The notes under the pieces were generated by a model. It saw only the letters and a list, made by a program, of their open reading frames with translations, was not told where the DNA came from and did not search any database. From assembly GCA_965226565.1 (NCBI GenBank), contig CBDDDI010000004.1, positions 689,686 to 753,685 of the forward strand: DNA of 64,000 nucleotides, read 5' to 3'. This DNA is from SZUA-444 sp965226565 (GTDB lineage Bacteria; Bacillota; Clostridia; Oscillospirales; Ruminococcaceae). Below are positions 54,930 to 63,540 of this stretch, in pieces (position 1 is the first letter of the stretch; each line of letters opens with the position of its first letter). The position numbers were made by a program, and so were the translations under genes.

Positions 54930-55901
54930 ATGAATTGGGCAGAAGTTAAAATTTATACTACAACAGAAGGTATAGAGGCTGTTAGTGGCAGTCTTATGAA
55001 TCTTGGAATTAATGGTTTTGTTATTAAGGATTCAAAAGATTTTGAGGAGTTTTTAGAAAATAAAACAGGTAATTGGGATTATATAGATAATGATTTAATG
55101 GGATTAAAAGATTGTGAAACAACAGTTACAGTATATCTTGCTGAAAATGAGCAAGGCAGAAATACTCTTTTAAATATAAAAGAAGAGCTTAAGGCTATTA
55201 AACAAAGAGATTTAAATGATGAATTTGGAAGACTTGATTTTGAAGTTTCAAATGTTAATGATGAAGATTGGGCTAATAATTGGAAAAAGTATTTTAAACC
55301 TTTAGAAATTGGTGATAAACTTATTATTAAACCTAGTTGGGAAGAATGTGAAAACAAATCTGGCAAAAAAATTATTGAAATAGATCCTGCATCAAGTTTT
55401 GGAACTGGTCAACATAATACTACACAGCTTTGTTTGGAACTTGTTGAAAAATATCTTGAAGATGGAGATAGAGTTTTAGATTTAGGTTGTGGAAGTGGAA
55501 TTTTATCAATTGGTGCTGTTTTGCTTGGTGCAAAAGAAGCTGTTGCTGTTGATATTGAAGAACATTCAGCTAAAACTGCTAAAGAAAATGCTCTTAAGAA
55601 TAATATAGATGAAAATCAGTATACTGCTTATTGTGGTAATATTATTGAGGATGATTCTCTTGTATCAAAAATAGGTAATAATTTTAATATTATATGTGCT
55701 AATATTGTTGCTGATGTCTTAATTGGCATGAGCAGTATTTTTAAAAGCTTTTTAAAAAATAATTCTATTCTTATTGTTTCAGGAATTATTTCTCAAAGAT
55801 GTGATGAAGTTATTGATGCTATTACAGAAAAAGGTTTTGAAGTTTTGCAACAACATGAAAAAGATGGTTGGGTTGCAGTTGCTTTAAAAGCAAAATTTTA
55901 A
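54930..55901 (+). CDS. prmA: Ribosomal protein L11 methyltransferase
   Basis: SAM-dependent enzyme that trimethylates ribosomal protein L11. 323 aa. N-terminal substrate-recognition domain (WAEVKIYTTTEGIEAVS), a linker and the methyltransferase domain with DPASSFGTGQHNTTQLCL, the SAM motif VLDLGCGSGILSIG and CANIVADVL. GGAGGA precedes the ATG. Often near dnaJ or rsmE in Firmicutes; here it is alone. Confidence 0.95.
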   Translation: MNWAEVKIYTTTEGIEAVSGSLMNLGINGFVIKDSKDFEEFLENKTGNWDYIDNDLMGLKDCETTVTVYLAENEQGRNTLLNIKEELKAIKQRDLNDEFGRLDFEVSNVNDEDWANNWKKYFKPLEIGDKLIIKPSWEECENKSGKKIIEIDPASSFGTGQHNTTQLCLELVEKYLEDGDRVLDLGCGSGILSIGAVLLGAKEAVAVDIEEHSAKTAKENALKNNIDENQYTAYCGNIIEDDSLVSKIGNNFNIICANIVADVLIGMSSIFKSFLKNNSILIVSGIISQRCDEVIDAITEKGFEVLQQHEKDGWVAVALKAKF

Positions 55902-55939
55902 TAAATATAAAATATTTATATAATAGGTTAAAAAAATTG

Positions 55940-55968
55940 TTGATAAATGACGTAAAAAATTGTATAAT
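55940..55968 (+). promoter_or_regulatory. Sigma-A promoter of the topoisomerase pair
   Basis: TTGATA (55940-55945), 17 bases, TATAAT (55963-55968). Start near 55975. Confidence 0.75.
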
Positions 55969-55981
55969 AAAGCCAGTGTGG

Positions 55982-56017
55982 TTTATCTTTACTTTAATGT
56001 GTTAAAATAAAGATAAA
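55982..56017 (+). other. 5' leader hairpin of topoisomerase operon
   Basis: Sixteen-base stem TTTATCTTTACTTTAA / TTAAAATAAAGATAAA with one mismatch and a TGTG loop, beginning about 7 bases after the predicted start. No T run follows. It may stabilise the message or act as a regulatory site. Confidence 0.55.
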
Positions 56018-56100
56018 TATTATAGTAAATATTATATGCAAAATATATTTTGAAAAGATCTTGAATTATAAAAATTAGTAAAATATATAAAGGAGAGTTT

Positions 56101-58086
56101 ATGGCGAAAAAAACATCTTACGGAAATGATGCTATTGTATCTTTAAAAGGTGCTGATAGAGTTAGAAAACGTCCAGCTGTTATATTTGGCTCTGATGGAA
56201 TTGAAGGTTGTAAGCATTCTGTATTTGAAATACTTTCTAATTCTATTGACGAAGCTAGAGATGGTCATGGAAATGAAATTTGTATTACAAAATATAAAGA
56301 TAATATTTTTGAAATTGAAGATTTTGGCCGTGGTTGTCCTGTTGATTATAATGAAGCTGAGAAATGTTTTAACTGGGAACTTGTTTATTGTGAGCTTTAT
56401 GCTGGCGGTAAATATCAAAATAATACTGGTGAGAATTATGAATATTCTCTTGGACTTAATGGGCTTGGCGCTTGTGCAACTCAATATTCTTCTGAGTTTA
56501 TGGATGTTGAAGTTTATCGTGATGGAAATAAATATAATCTTCATTTTGAAAAAGGAGAAAATGTTGGTGGACTTAAAAAAGAGCCTACTAAATTAAAAAG
56601 AACAGGTACTAAACAACGTTGGAGACCTGATCTAGATGTTTTTACTGATATTAATGTTGATGATGAATATTTTGAAAATATGCTTAAAAAACAAGCTGTT
56701 GTAAATCCTAATATTAAATTTATCTTCCGTTCACAACAAGAAGATAATAGTTTTAAACAAACGGAATTTATTTATGAAAATGGTATTAGTGATTATGTTA
56801 AAGAGATTGCTTTAGATAATAATCTTACTTCTTTTCAAACTTATTCTGCTGATAGACAAGGTAAAGATAGACCTGATAAGCCAACATATAAAGTAAAACT
56901 TAATGTGTGTTTTACTTTTTCAAATAAAATTAAGTTTGCTGAATACTATCATAACTCTAGTTTTCTAGAACATGGTGGTTCTCCTGAACGTGCAATAAAA
57001 CAAGCTTTTGTTTCTCAAATTGATTCTTATTTAAAACAAAATAGTAAGTATCTTAAAAACGAAAGCAAAATTACTTATTCTGATGTTGAAGACTGTTTAG
57101 TTATTGTTTCTTCTTCTTTTTCAACACATACTTCTTATGAAAATCAGACTAAAAAGGCTATTACAAATAAATTTATTTATGAAACTATGACTGAATTTTT
57201 AAAACATCATCTTGAAGTTTATTTTATTGAAAATCCAGATGAAGCTATAAAAATTGCTGAACAAGTTTTGGTTAATAAACGTAGCAGAGAAAATGCTGAA
57301 AAAACAAGACTTAATTTAAAGAAAAAACTTGCAGGGAATATTGATTTATCTAATATGGTTCAAAAATTTGTTGATTGCAGAACTAAAGATATTTCAAAAA
57401 GAGAGATATATATTGTGGAAGGTGATTCTGCTTTAGGAGCTGTTAAACTTGCTAGAGATGCAGATTTCCAGGCTATAATTCCTGTTAGAGGTAAGATTCT
57501 TAATTGTTTGAAAGCTGATTATGCTAAAATCTTTAAAAATGATATTATAACTGATATTATTAAAGTTTTAGGTTGTGGTGTTGAAGTTAAAACTAAATCT
57601 AATAAAGATTTATCATCATTTAATTTGGAAAGTTTGCGTTGGAACAAAATTATTATTTGTACTGATGCGGATGAAGATGGATTCCAAATTAGAACTCTAA
57701 TTTTAACTTTACTTTATAGATTAACTCCTACACTTATTGAAAATGGATATGTTTTTATTGCTGAGTCACCTCTTTTTGAGATAACTACTAAAGATAAAAC
57801 ATATTTTGCTTATAGTGAAAAAGAAAAAACACATATTTTAGATGAAGTAATTGCAGGTAAAAAATATACTATTCAGCGTTCAAAAGGACTTGGTGAAAAT
57901 GAACCTGATATGATGTCTTTGACAACTATGAATCCGGATACGAGACGTTTGATTAAAATATCTGCTGATGATGTTAATGCGACTGCAGAGATGTTTGATA
58001 TGTTACTTGGAGATAATCTTCAAGGAAGAAAAGATTTTATTTCGGAATTTGGGCATGATTATATTGAACTTGCCGATATTTCATAA
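56101..58086 (+). CDS. Divergent type II topoisomerase B subunit (ParE/GyrB-like)
   Basis: 661 aa ATPase/toprim subunit. GHKL ATPase part has the Mg-ligand Asn in EILSNSIDEARD, EDFGRGCPVD, and GLNGLGACATQYSSE in place of the usual GLHGVGASVVNALS; the QTK loop Lys is in ENQTKKAI. The toprim domain has EGDSA (440-444), PVRGKILN and TDADEDG (Asp522, 524, 526), so ATP and metal sites are complete. Overall it is far from the common GyrB/ParE. AAGGAGAG precedes the ATG. The A subunit follows 15 bp later. The main gyrase is presumably elsewhere. Confidence 0.88.
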   Translation: MAKKTSYGNDAIVSLKGADRVRKRPAVIFGSDGIEGCKHSVFEILSNSIDEARDGHGNEICITKYKDNIFEIEDFGRGCPVDYNEAEKCFNWELVYCELYAGGKYQNNTGENYEYSLGLNGLGACATQYSSEFMDVEVYRDGNKYNLHFEKGENVGGLKKEPTKLKRTGTKQRWRPDLDVFTDINVDDEYFENMLKKQAVVNPNIKFIFRSQQEDNSFKQTEFIYENGISDYVKEIALDNNLTSFQTYSADRQGKDRPDKPTYKVKLNVCFTFSNKIKFAEYYHNSSFLEHGGSPERAIKQAFVSQIDSYLKQNSKYLKNESKITYSDVEDCLVIVSSSFSTHTSYENQTKKAITNKFIYETMTEFLKHHLEVYFIENPDEAIKIAEQVLVNKRSRENAEKTRLNLKKKLAGNIDLSNMVQKFVDCRTKDISKREIYIVEGDSALGAVKLARDADFQAIIPVRGKILNCLKADYAKIFKNDIITDIIKVLGCGVEVKTKSNKDLSSFNLESLRWNKIIICTDADEDGFQIRTLILTLLYRLTPTLIENGYVFIAESPLFEITTKDKTYFAYSEKEKTHILDEVIAGKKYTIQRSKGLGENEPDMMSLTTMNPDTRRLIKISADDVNATAEMFDMLLGDNLQGRKDFISEFGHDYIELADIS

Positions 58087-58101
58087 ACAAGGAGTGTCAA
58101 C

Positions 58102-60366
58102 ATGGCAAAACGTAAAAAAGAGCCTCAAAAACAAGAATTACCTACTAATGCGTATATAGAAGGTTCTGGACTTGTAGTTGAACAAAAAATTACACAAACG
58201 CTTGAGAAAAACTATATGCCTTATGCGATGAGTGTTATTGTTTCGAGAGCTTTTCCAGAAATAGATGGATTTAAACCTTCTCATAGAAAATTGTTATATA
58301 CAATGTATAAAATGTCACTTTTGAATTCTACAAAGACTAAATCTGCGAATGTTGTTGGACAAACAATGCGTCTTAATCCTCATGGTGATGGTGCTATTTA
58401 TAAGACAATGGTTCGTCTTACACGTGGTAACGAAGCATTGCTACATCCTTATGTAGATTCTAAAGGTAACTTTGGTAAATCATATTCAAGAGACATGGCT
58501 TATGCTGCTTCTAGATATACTGAAGTTAAATTAGATCCGCTTTGTAATGAACTTTTTAGAGATATTGATAAAGATACTGTTGATTTTATTCCTAATTATG
58601 ATAATACTACTACAGAACCAACTTTGTTGCCAACAACATATCCTGCTATTTTGGTTAATGCTAATGTTGGTATTGGTGTTTCAATGGCTAGTTCTGTTTG
58701 TCCATTTAATATGGCAGAAATTTGTGAGACTACAATTGCTCTTATGAATAATCCTAGTCATGATATTATCTCAACTTTGAAAGCTCCTGATTTTCCTGGT
58801 GGAGGTTATATTATTTATGATGAACAGGAAATGCTCAAAATTTATAACACTGGTAGAGGTTCTGTTAAAGTAAGAGCTAGATATAATTATGATAAATCTG
58901 CTAATTGTATTGAGATTACTGAAATTCCTCCTTCTACAACAATTGAAGCTATTATTGAGAAGATTATTTCTCTTATAAAATTAAATAAAATAAGAGAAGT
59001 TTCATATATTAGAGACGAAACTGATAAAAATGGTCTTAAAATTGCTATTGATTTGAAAAGATCAACTGATCCTAATAAATTAATGCAAAAATTGTTTAAG
59101 ATGACTCCATTGCAAGACGTTTTTTCTTGTAATTTTAATATACTTATTAATGGTTATCCAAAAGTTATGGGCATAAGAGATATAATTTTTGAATGGATTG
59201 ATTTCAGAAAAGATTGTATTAAAAGAAGAATTGCTTTTGAATTAAAGAAAAAACGTGAAAAACTACATTTATTAAAAGGTTTGGAAAAGATACTTCTTGA
59301 TATAGATAAGGCTGTTAAAATTGTTAGAGAAACTGAAGAAGAAGTTGATGTTGTTCCTAATTTGATGATTGGTTTTTCTATTGACGAAATTCAAGCTGAA
59401 TATGTTGCTGAAATTAAACTTCGTCATTTGAGCAGAGAATATATTTTAAAAAGAACAAGTGAAATTGATGAACTTCAAGATGCTATTAATAAAATGCTTG
59501 AGATTTTAGATAGTGAGTCAAAATTAAAGAAAGTAATTATTAATGAACTTAAAGATGTTATTAAAAAATATTCAAAACCAAGAAAATCTTTGCTTTATTA
59601 TTGTAAAGAAGAAGATTTAGTTAAAATTGAAGAAGAAGTTCCTAATTATAATGTACATTTATTTCTTACTAAAAGCGGGTATTTTAAAAAGATTACTCCA
59701 CAATCTTTAAGAATGAGTGGTGAACAAAAAGTAAAAGAAGGCGATGTTGTTGAAGTTGCTACAGAAGCAACTAACAGGACTGAATTGTTATTTTTTACTG
59801 ATCAATCACGTGTTTATAAAACAAAAGCAAGTTCTTTTGATGATTCAAAAGCTAGTTTGCTTGGAGATTATATTCCTGCTAAACTTTCTTTTGAAGATGA
59901 TGAAAATGTTAAATTAATGGTTTGTACGGCTGATTATAAAGGATTTATGATTTTTGTTTTTGAAAATGGTAAAGTTGCTAAAGTTCCTCTTAGTGCTTAT
60001 GAAACAAAAACAAATCGTAAAAAACTTGCTAATGCTTATTCTGAAAAATCAAAAATAATTAATATTTTTTATATTGAAGAACATGCTGATATAATGCTTA
60101 GAACTTCTAATGGCAGAATGATGATTTTTAACACTGCACTGTTATTACCAAAGTCAACTAGAAATACTATTGGTGTTCAAACTATGACTTTGAAATCAAA
60201 AAATGTTGTTGACAAAGCTTTTGTTGTTGATGAAATAACACAGGAACTTTCTAAATATGTTACTAAAAATATTCCTGTAGCTGGACCTTTTGCAAAAGAT
60301 ATTGAAGATCCGGATCAAATTATCATTTTAATTAAAAATAAAAAAGACTTATCTAATTTTAGGTAA
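58102..60366 (+). CDS. Divergent type II topoisomerase A subunit (ParC/GyrA-like)
   Basis: 754 aa DNA-breaking subunit. The winged-helix region has SRAFPEIDGFKPSHRKLLYTMY and SANVVGQTMRLNPHGDG; the catalytic Tyr139 lies in AASRYTEVKL. Where E. coli GyrA has Ser83 and Asp87, this protein has Gly97 and Lys101. The tower and coiled-coil gate follow, then a short C-terminal repeat domain (about 530-745) without a recognisable GyrA box, which argues for topoisomerase IV-like activity rather than gyrase. AAGGAGTG precedes the ATG. The last codons overlap the convergent AlkD gene and lie within a terminator. Confidence 0.88.
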   Translation: MAKRKKEPQKQELPTNAYIEGSGLVVEQKITQTLEKNYMPYAMSVIVSRAFPEIDGFKPSHRKLLYTMYKMSLLNSTKTKSANVVGQTMRLNPHGDGAIYKTMVRLTRGNEALLHPYVDSKGNFGKSYSRDMAYAASRYTEVKLDPLCNELFRDIDKDTVDFIPNYDNTTTEPTLLPTTYPAILVNANVGIGVSMASSVCPFNMAEICETTIALMNNPSHDIISTLKAPDFPGGGYIIYDEQEMLKIYNTGRGSVKVRARYNYDKSANCIEITEIPPSTTIEAIIEKIISLIKLNKIREVSYIRDETDKNGLKIAIDLKRSTDPNKLMQKLFKMTPLQDVFSCNFNILINGYPKVMGIRDIIFEWIDFRKDCIKRRIAFELKKKREKLHLLKGLEKILLDIDKAVKIVRETEEEVDVVPNLMIGFSIDEIQAEYVAEIKLRHLSREYILKRTSEIDELQDAINKMLEILDSESKLKKVIINELKDVIKKYSKPRKSLLYYCKEEDLVKIEEEVPNYNVHLFLTKSGYFKKITPQSLRMSGEQKVKEGDVVEVATEATNRTELLFFTDQSRVYKTKASSFDDSKASLLGDYIPAKLSFEDDENVKLMVCTADYKGFMIFVFENGKVAKVPLSAYETKTNRKKLANAYSEKSKIINIFYIEEHADIMLRTSNGRMMIFNTALLLPKSTRNTIGVQTMTLKSKNVVDKAFVVDEITQELSKYVTKNIPVAGPFAKDIEDPDQIIILIKNKKDLSNFR

Positions 60367-60373
60367 GTCTTTT
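60342..60373. terminator. Bidirectional terminator overlapping two stop codons
   Basis: Fifteen-base stem AAAAGACTTATCTAA / TTAGGTAAGTCTTTT (one wobble) with a two-base loop. It contains the stop codons of both convergent genes, with A run left and T run right. Confidence 0.85.
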
Positions 60374-61054
60374 CATTTGTCTTATTATATTTTTTGTCTC
60401 TTTATCAACTTTATATGATTCAATTATTTTTTGTAAAGCTTTATTATATGTGAATTTATCAAGTGTATTATTTTTTAAATAAGACATTGTTTTTTCAGGA
60501 AATTTTATAAAGCATATTGAAATATTCCATGCAACTGCCATTTTTACATAATAATCATCGTGTTTTATTTTATCCATTTCGTTTAATATATCTGATATAT
60601 GTTCTTCATCTATAAAATGAAAAATCATTATTACAACAGCAAAACGAATGTCATAAGTATTATTTGAATTTAGATATTTTTGAATAAAATTCCATGTAAC
60701 ACTTTGATTCTTTTTTATTATTTTAAGTTCTGAACACACACAATCACATATAGACCAACAATTTATTTTCGGAATGAAATTTTCTAATTGTTTAAAGATA
60801 ACATCTATATCTTGTTTTAGATTTCCTATGATAAGTGCTTTTAACAAAACTTCTTCATAATAAATTTCATCATTAGAATTAAGATAATCAAAAGGATTAT
60901 CTTTCGCTAATTTTTTAGCTAATTTTCTTAAAATAGGAATCCTTATTCCTAAAATATTATTTATATTTGGATTTAATCTTTCTGCAAATAATTTGAATTT
61001 TTCTTCTGATAAATCTATGAGTTCTTGTCTTATTTTAAGTGTGAAATTACTCAT
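60359..61054 (-). CDS. DNA alkylation repair protein, AlkD family
   Basis: 231 aa all-helical HEAT-like protein of the AlkC/AlkD group, glycosylases that excise alkylated bases without flipping them. Recognisable are GIRIPILRKLAKKLAK, YYEEVLLKALIIG, INCWSICDCVCSELK with the family's Trp and Asp, and MAVAWNISICFIKFPE. GGAGGAT lies before the ATG. Some members of this sub-branch have no proven activity. It overlaps the end of the topoisomerase gene by 8 bp on the other strand. Confidence 0.88.
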   Translation of the reverse strand: MSNFTLKIRQELIDLSEEKFKLFAERLNPNINNILGIRIPILRKLAKKLAKDNPFDYLNSNDEIYYEEVLLKALIIGNLKQDIDVIFKQLENFIPKINCWSICDCVCSELKIIKKNQSVTWNFIQKYLNSNNTYDIRFAVVIMIFHFIDEEHISDILNEMDKIKHDDYYVKMAVAWNISICFIKFPEKTMSYLKNNTLDKFTYNKALQKIIESYKVDKETKNIIRQMKRLT

Positions 61055-61077
61055 TAAAATCCTCCAAACAAAGCTTA

Positions 61078-61743
61078 TTAGACCATTTTTAAACCATTAA
61101 TAATAAAATTGAATTTAACATCTAAATACAATGCAGCACGTTTACACAAAAGCATTCTTTCTAAGAAAATTTCAAAATACTCCATTACAGAAGATATTTC
61201 AGTATTTATAGTAAGATCCATAATTAAAGATTTTTTATCTTCGCTAAAATATAATTTTGATTTTTCAGCTGCATAGTTAACTCTATCATGAATATCAAAT
61301 TTTATAAGATCACGATTTCGTACTCTTGAACGTCTTACATCAGCTTTGTCAGCAATAATAATTGCAGCAGACATAGGACTTAGAGGCTGAGCTGTTCCTT
61401 CATCATGATGACCTATTGCAGTTATAATTTGAGCTATTTCATGTGGCGGAACATTTATTTTATCAAGCAATCTAAAAGCCATTTGAGCTCCACTTAAAGC
61501 ATGGTTTTGTCTATTTATACAATTTCCAATGTCGTGCATATATCCTGCTATTTTACAAAGCTCAATAATACGTTCGTCATATCCAAGTGTTTTAAGAATC
61601 ATTCCTGAATTTTCTGCAACAATACCAACATGTGCAAAGCTATGTTCAGTATAACCAAGTTCTTTTAAAGCTTTGTCTGCATATGTTATATATGTTTTTA
61701 TATCTTCATTTTCTTTTATATATTTATAAGTTACAGTACTCAT
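61078..61743 (-). CDS. HD-domain phosphohydrolase
   Basis: 221 aa metal-dependent phosphohydrolase. HD motif residues are His in HSFAHV, the HD pair in GYMHDIGN, and the final Asp in IADKADVRRSRVR; GHHDEG is an extra metal-binding segment typical of the group related to HDIG proteins. The last 70 residues are a separate alpha/beta region (KSLIMDLTIN through FLERMLLCKRAA). AGGAGG lies before the ATG. Substrate unknown. Confidence 0.85.
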   Translation of the reverse strand: MSTVTYKYIKENEDIKTYITYADKALKELGYTEHSFAHVGIVAENSGMILKTLGYDERIIELCKIAGYMHDIGNCINRQNHALSGAQMAFRLLDKINVPPHEIAQIITAIGHHDEGTAQPLSPMSAAIIIADKADVRRSRVRNRDLIKFDIHDRVNYAAEKSKLYFSEDKKSLIMDLTINTEISSVMEYFEIFLERMLLCKRAALYLDVKFNFIINGLKMV

Positions 61744-61773
61744 TTTGTCCTCCTATATTATAATTCATATACT

Positions 61774-61806
61774 ATAAAAGCCTGCAATAAACACAGGCTT
61801 TTATAT
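61774..61806 (-). terminator. Terminator of the asd-dapA-dapB operon
   Basis: Eleven-base stem ATAAAAGCCTG / CAGGCTTTTAT with a nine-base loop. On the minus strand it lies 65 bases beyond dapB and before the HD-domain gene. Confidence 0.7.
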
Positions 61807-61869
61807 ATTATAGAAAATTTTTATATTTTAAATTAAGGATAATTTTTGTGTTAAGCTTTGCAATTTGTT

Positions 61870-62620
61870 TTATATCAAATCTGACATAGAATATAAACCA
61901 GCACTTTTTCCATTTAAGAAAACAGCTGCATTGATTGATCCTGTAGCAAAAAGCTCTTTTGAAGCTGCTGAATGTGATAAAGAAATTACTTCGTCATGTC
62001 CAGCAAAGATAACTTCATGTTCTCCAACTATTGTTCCACCACGTACTGCATGTATTCCAATTTCTTTTTTATCTCTTTTTTGACGCATTGAATGTCTATC
62101 ATATGTATAAACACAAGAGTTATCTAATGTTTCATTAATTGCATCAGCAAGCATTAATGCAGTTCCGCTTGGAGCATCAATTTTTTGATTATGATGTTTT
62201 TCTATAATCTCAATATCATATTGGTTTCCTAAAACAGCAGTTGCTTTTTTTGAAAGTTCAACAAGCAAATTAATTCCTAATGACATGTTAAATGTGAAAA
62301 ATACAGGAATTTGTTTTGCTGCAGATTTGATTTGAGCAATTTGAGTTTCGCTATATCCTGTTGTAGCTAAAATAACAGGAACGTTTGTTTGAAAGACAAT
62401 ATTCAAGCAAATTGTCTAAAGCAGATGGATGAGAATAATCTATAATAACATCAGGTTTTGATTCTAGTTTTTCAGCAGAATCAACAATAGGAAAATCAGC
62501 ATATTTTTCTGTATTAACATCAATACCAGAACATACTACGCAATCATTTCTTTCTGAGATAGATTTATAAATTACTTTACCCATTTTGCCATTACAACCA
62601 TTAATAGCAATATTAGTCAT
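61870..62620 (-). pseudogene. dapB: 4-hydroxy-tetrahydrodipicolinate reductase, frameshifted
   Basis: DapB of diaminopimelate/lysine synthesis, interrupted by one extra base. The N-terminal part (62620 down to about 62390) has NIAINGCNGKMGKVI and DVIIDYSHPSAL; the rest continues in another frame with VPVILATTGYSE, then EKHHNQKIDAPSGTAL with the catalytic His pair and Lys. Removing one T from TTT at 62384-62386 joins CLSN to NVPVILATTGY and restores a normal 249 aa protein. AAGGAAG precedes the ATG; the start overlaps the end of dapA by 8 bp. All catalytic residues survive, which points to a sequencing or assembly error, though real decay cannot be excluded. Confidence 0.88.
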
Positions 62621-63523
62621 ATATACACTTCCTTATATAATTTTTAAATCTTTCATTGTTTTTTTCAAGATTTAATTTTGCTTTTTCGTTCATAGGAACA
62701 AGTGGCATTCTTGTTGGGCCTACATTTTTATTCATAAGATTCAAAGCTTCTTTAATAGGAATAGGATTCACATCACTAAACAAAGCTTTTATTAATGGAG
62801 TGTATTTTATTTGTTCTTTACCAGCCTTGGCAAAATTATTTTCTAAACACATTTTACACATTTCATGTGTTTCTTTTGGAAGCATATTTGATATTACAGA
62901 AATAACACCTTTTGCTCCAATAGACATCATTGGAACGATTATACCATCTTCTCCACTATATACGTCAAGTGCATCACCACATGCAGATATAATTTGTGAT
63001 GCATAATCAACACTTCCTCCAGCTTCTTTAATAGCAACAATATTTTTATGTTTTGAAAGTGTTACTAAAGAATCTATAGAAATGTTAAGGCCAGTTCTTC
63101 CTGGAATATTATAAAGCATAATAGGAATGTTAACATTGTTAGCTATTGCAGTAAAAATGTGCAACTATTCCAGCTTGAGATGTTTTGTTATAATATGGAG
63201 GAACAATTAATAGTGCATCAGCACCAAGTTCTTCAGCTTCTTGTGATAATGTAATAGCATAAGCTGTATCATTGCTGCCTGTTCCAGCTATAACAGGAAC
63301 TCTTTTTTGCAACTTTTTCTACTGTGAATCTAATGCATTCTTTGTGTTCATCATCAGTCATTGTTGATGATTCACCAGTTGTTCCACATACAATTATTGC
63401 ATCAGTTCCGTTTTGTATATTAAATTCAATTAATTCTTCTAATTTGCTATAATTAATACTTCCATCATTGTTCATAGGTGTAACAATAGCAACTCCAGCG
63501 CCAGTAAATAGAGTATTTTTCAT
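62613..63523 (-). pseudogene. dapA: 4-hydroxy-tetrahydrodipicolinate synthase, two frameshifts
   Basis: DapA, the aldolase-type enzyme that condenses pyruvate with aspartate semialdehyde. It begins LFTGAGVAIVTPM and has GTTGESSTM, then breaks at a T6 run (63303-63308, plus strand) where one base fewer would give KRVPVIAGTGSND. It breaks again at an A5 run (63153-63157), where one base fewer joins AGIVAHF to TAIANNV. The last part has MLYNIPGRTG with the catalytic Tyr and AIKEAGG with the Schiff-base Lys. Corrected length is 302 aa, normal. AGGAGG lies nine bases before the ATG. asd is 17 bp upstream. Confidence 0.88.
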
Positions 63524-63540
63524 GTGTATTTCCTCCTAAA

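Noticed and set aside
56143..56596. Overlapping frames of 133 and 148 codons inside the ParE-like gene
   Set aside because: Leu/Ile-rich shadow frames of an AT-rich gene without binding sites; the ParE-like frame is well supported by motifs.
63266..63310. Programmed frameshift in dapA at the A6G run
   Set aside because: The run resembles the dnaX slip site, but the shift needed to stay in the DapA frame is +1 rather than -1, and two further breaks nearby have no slip site.
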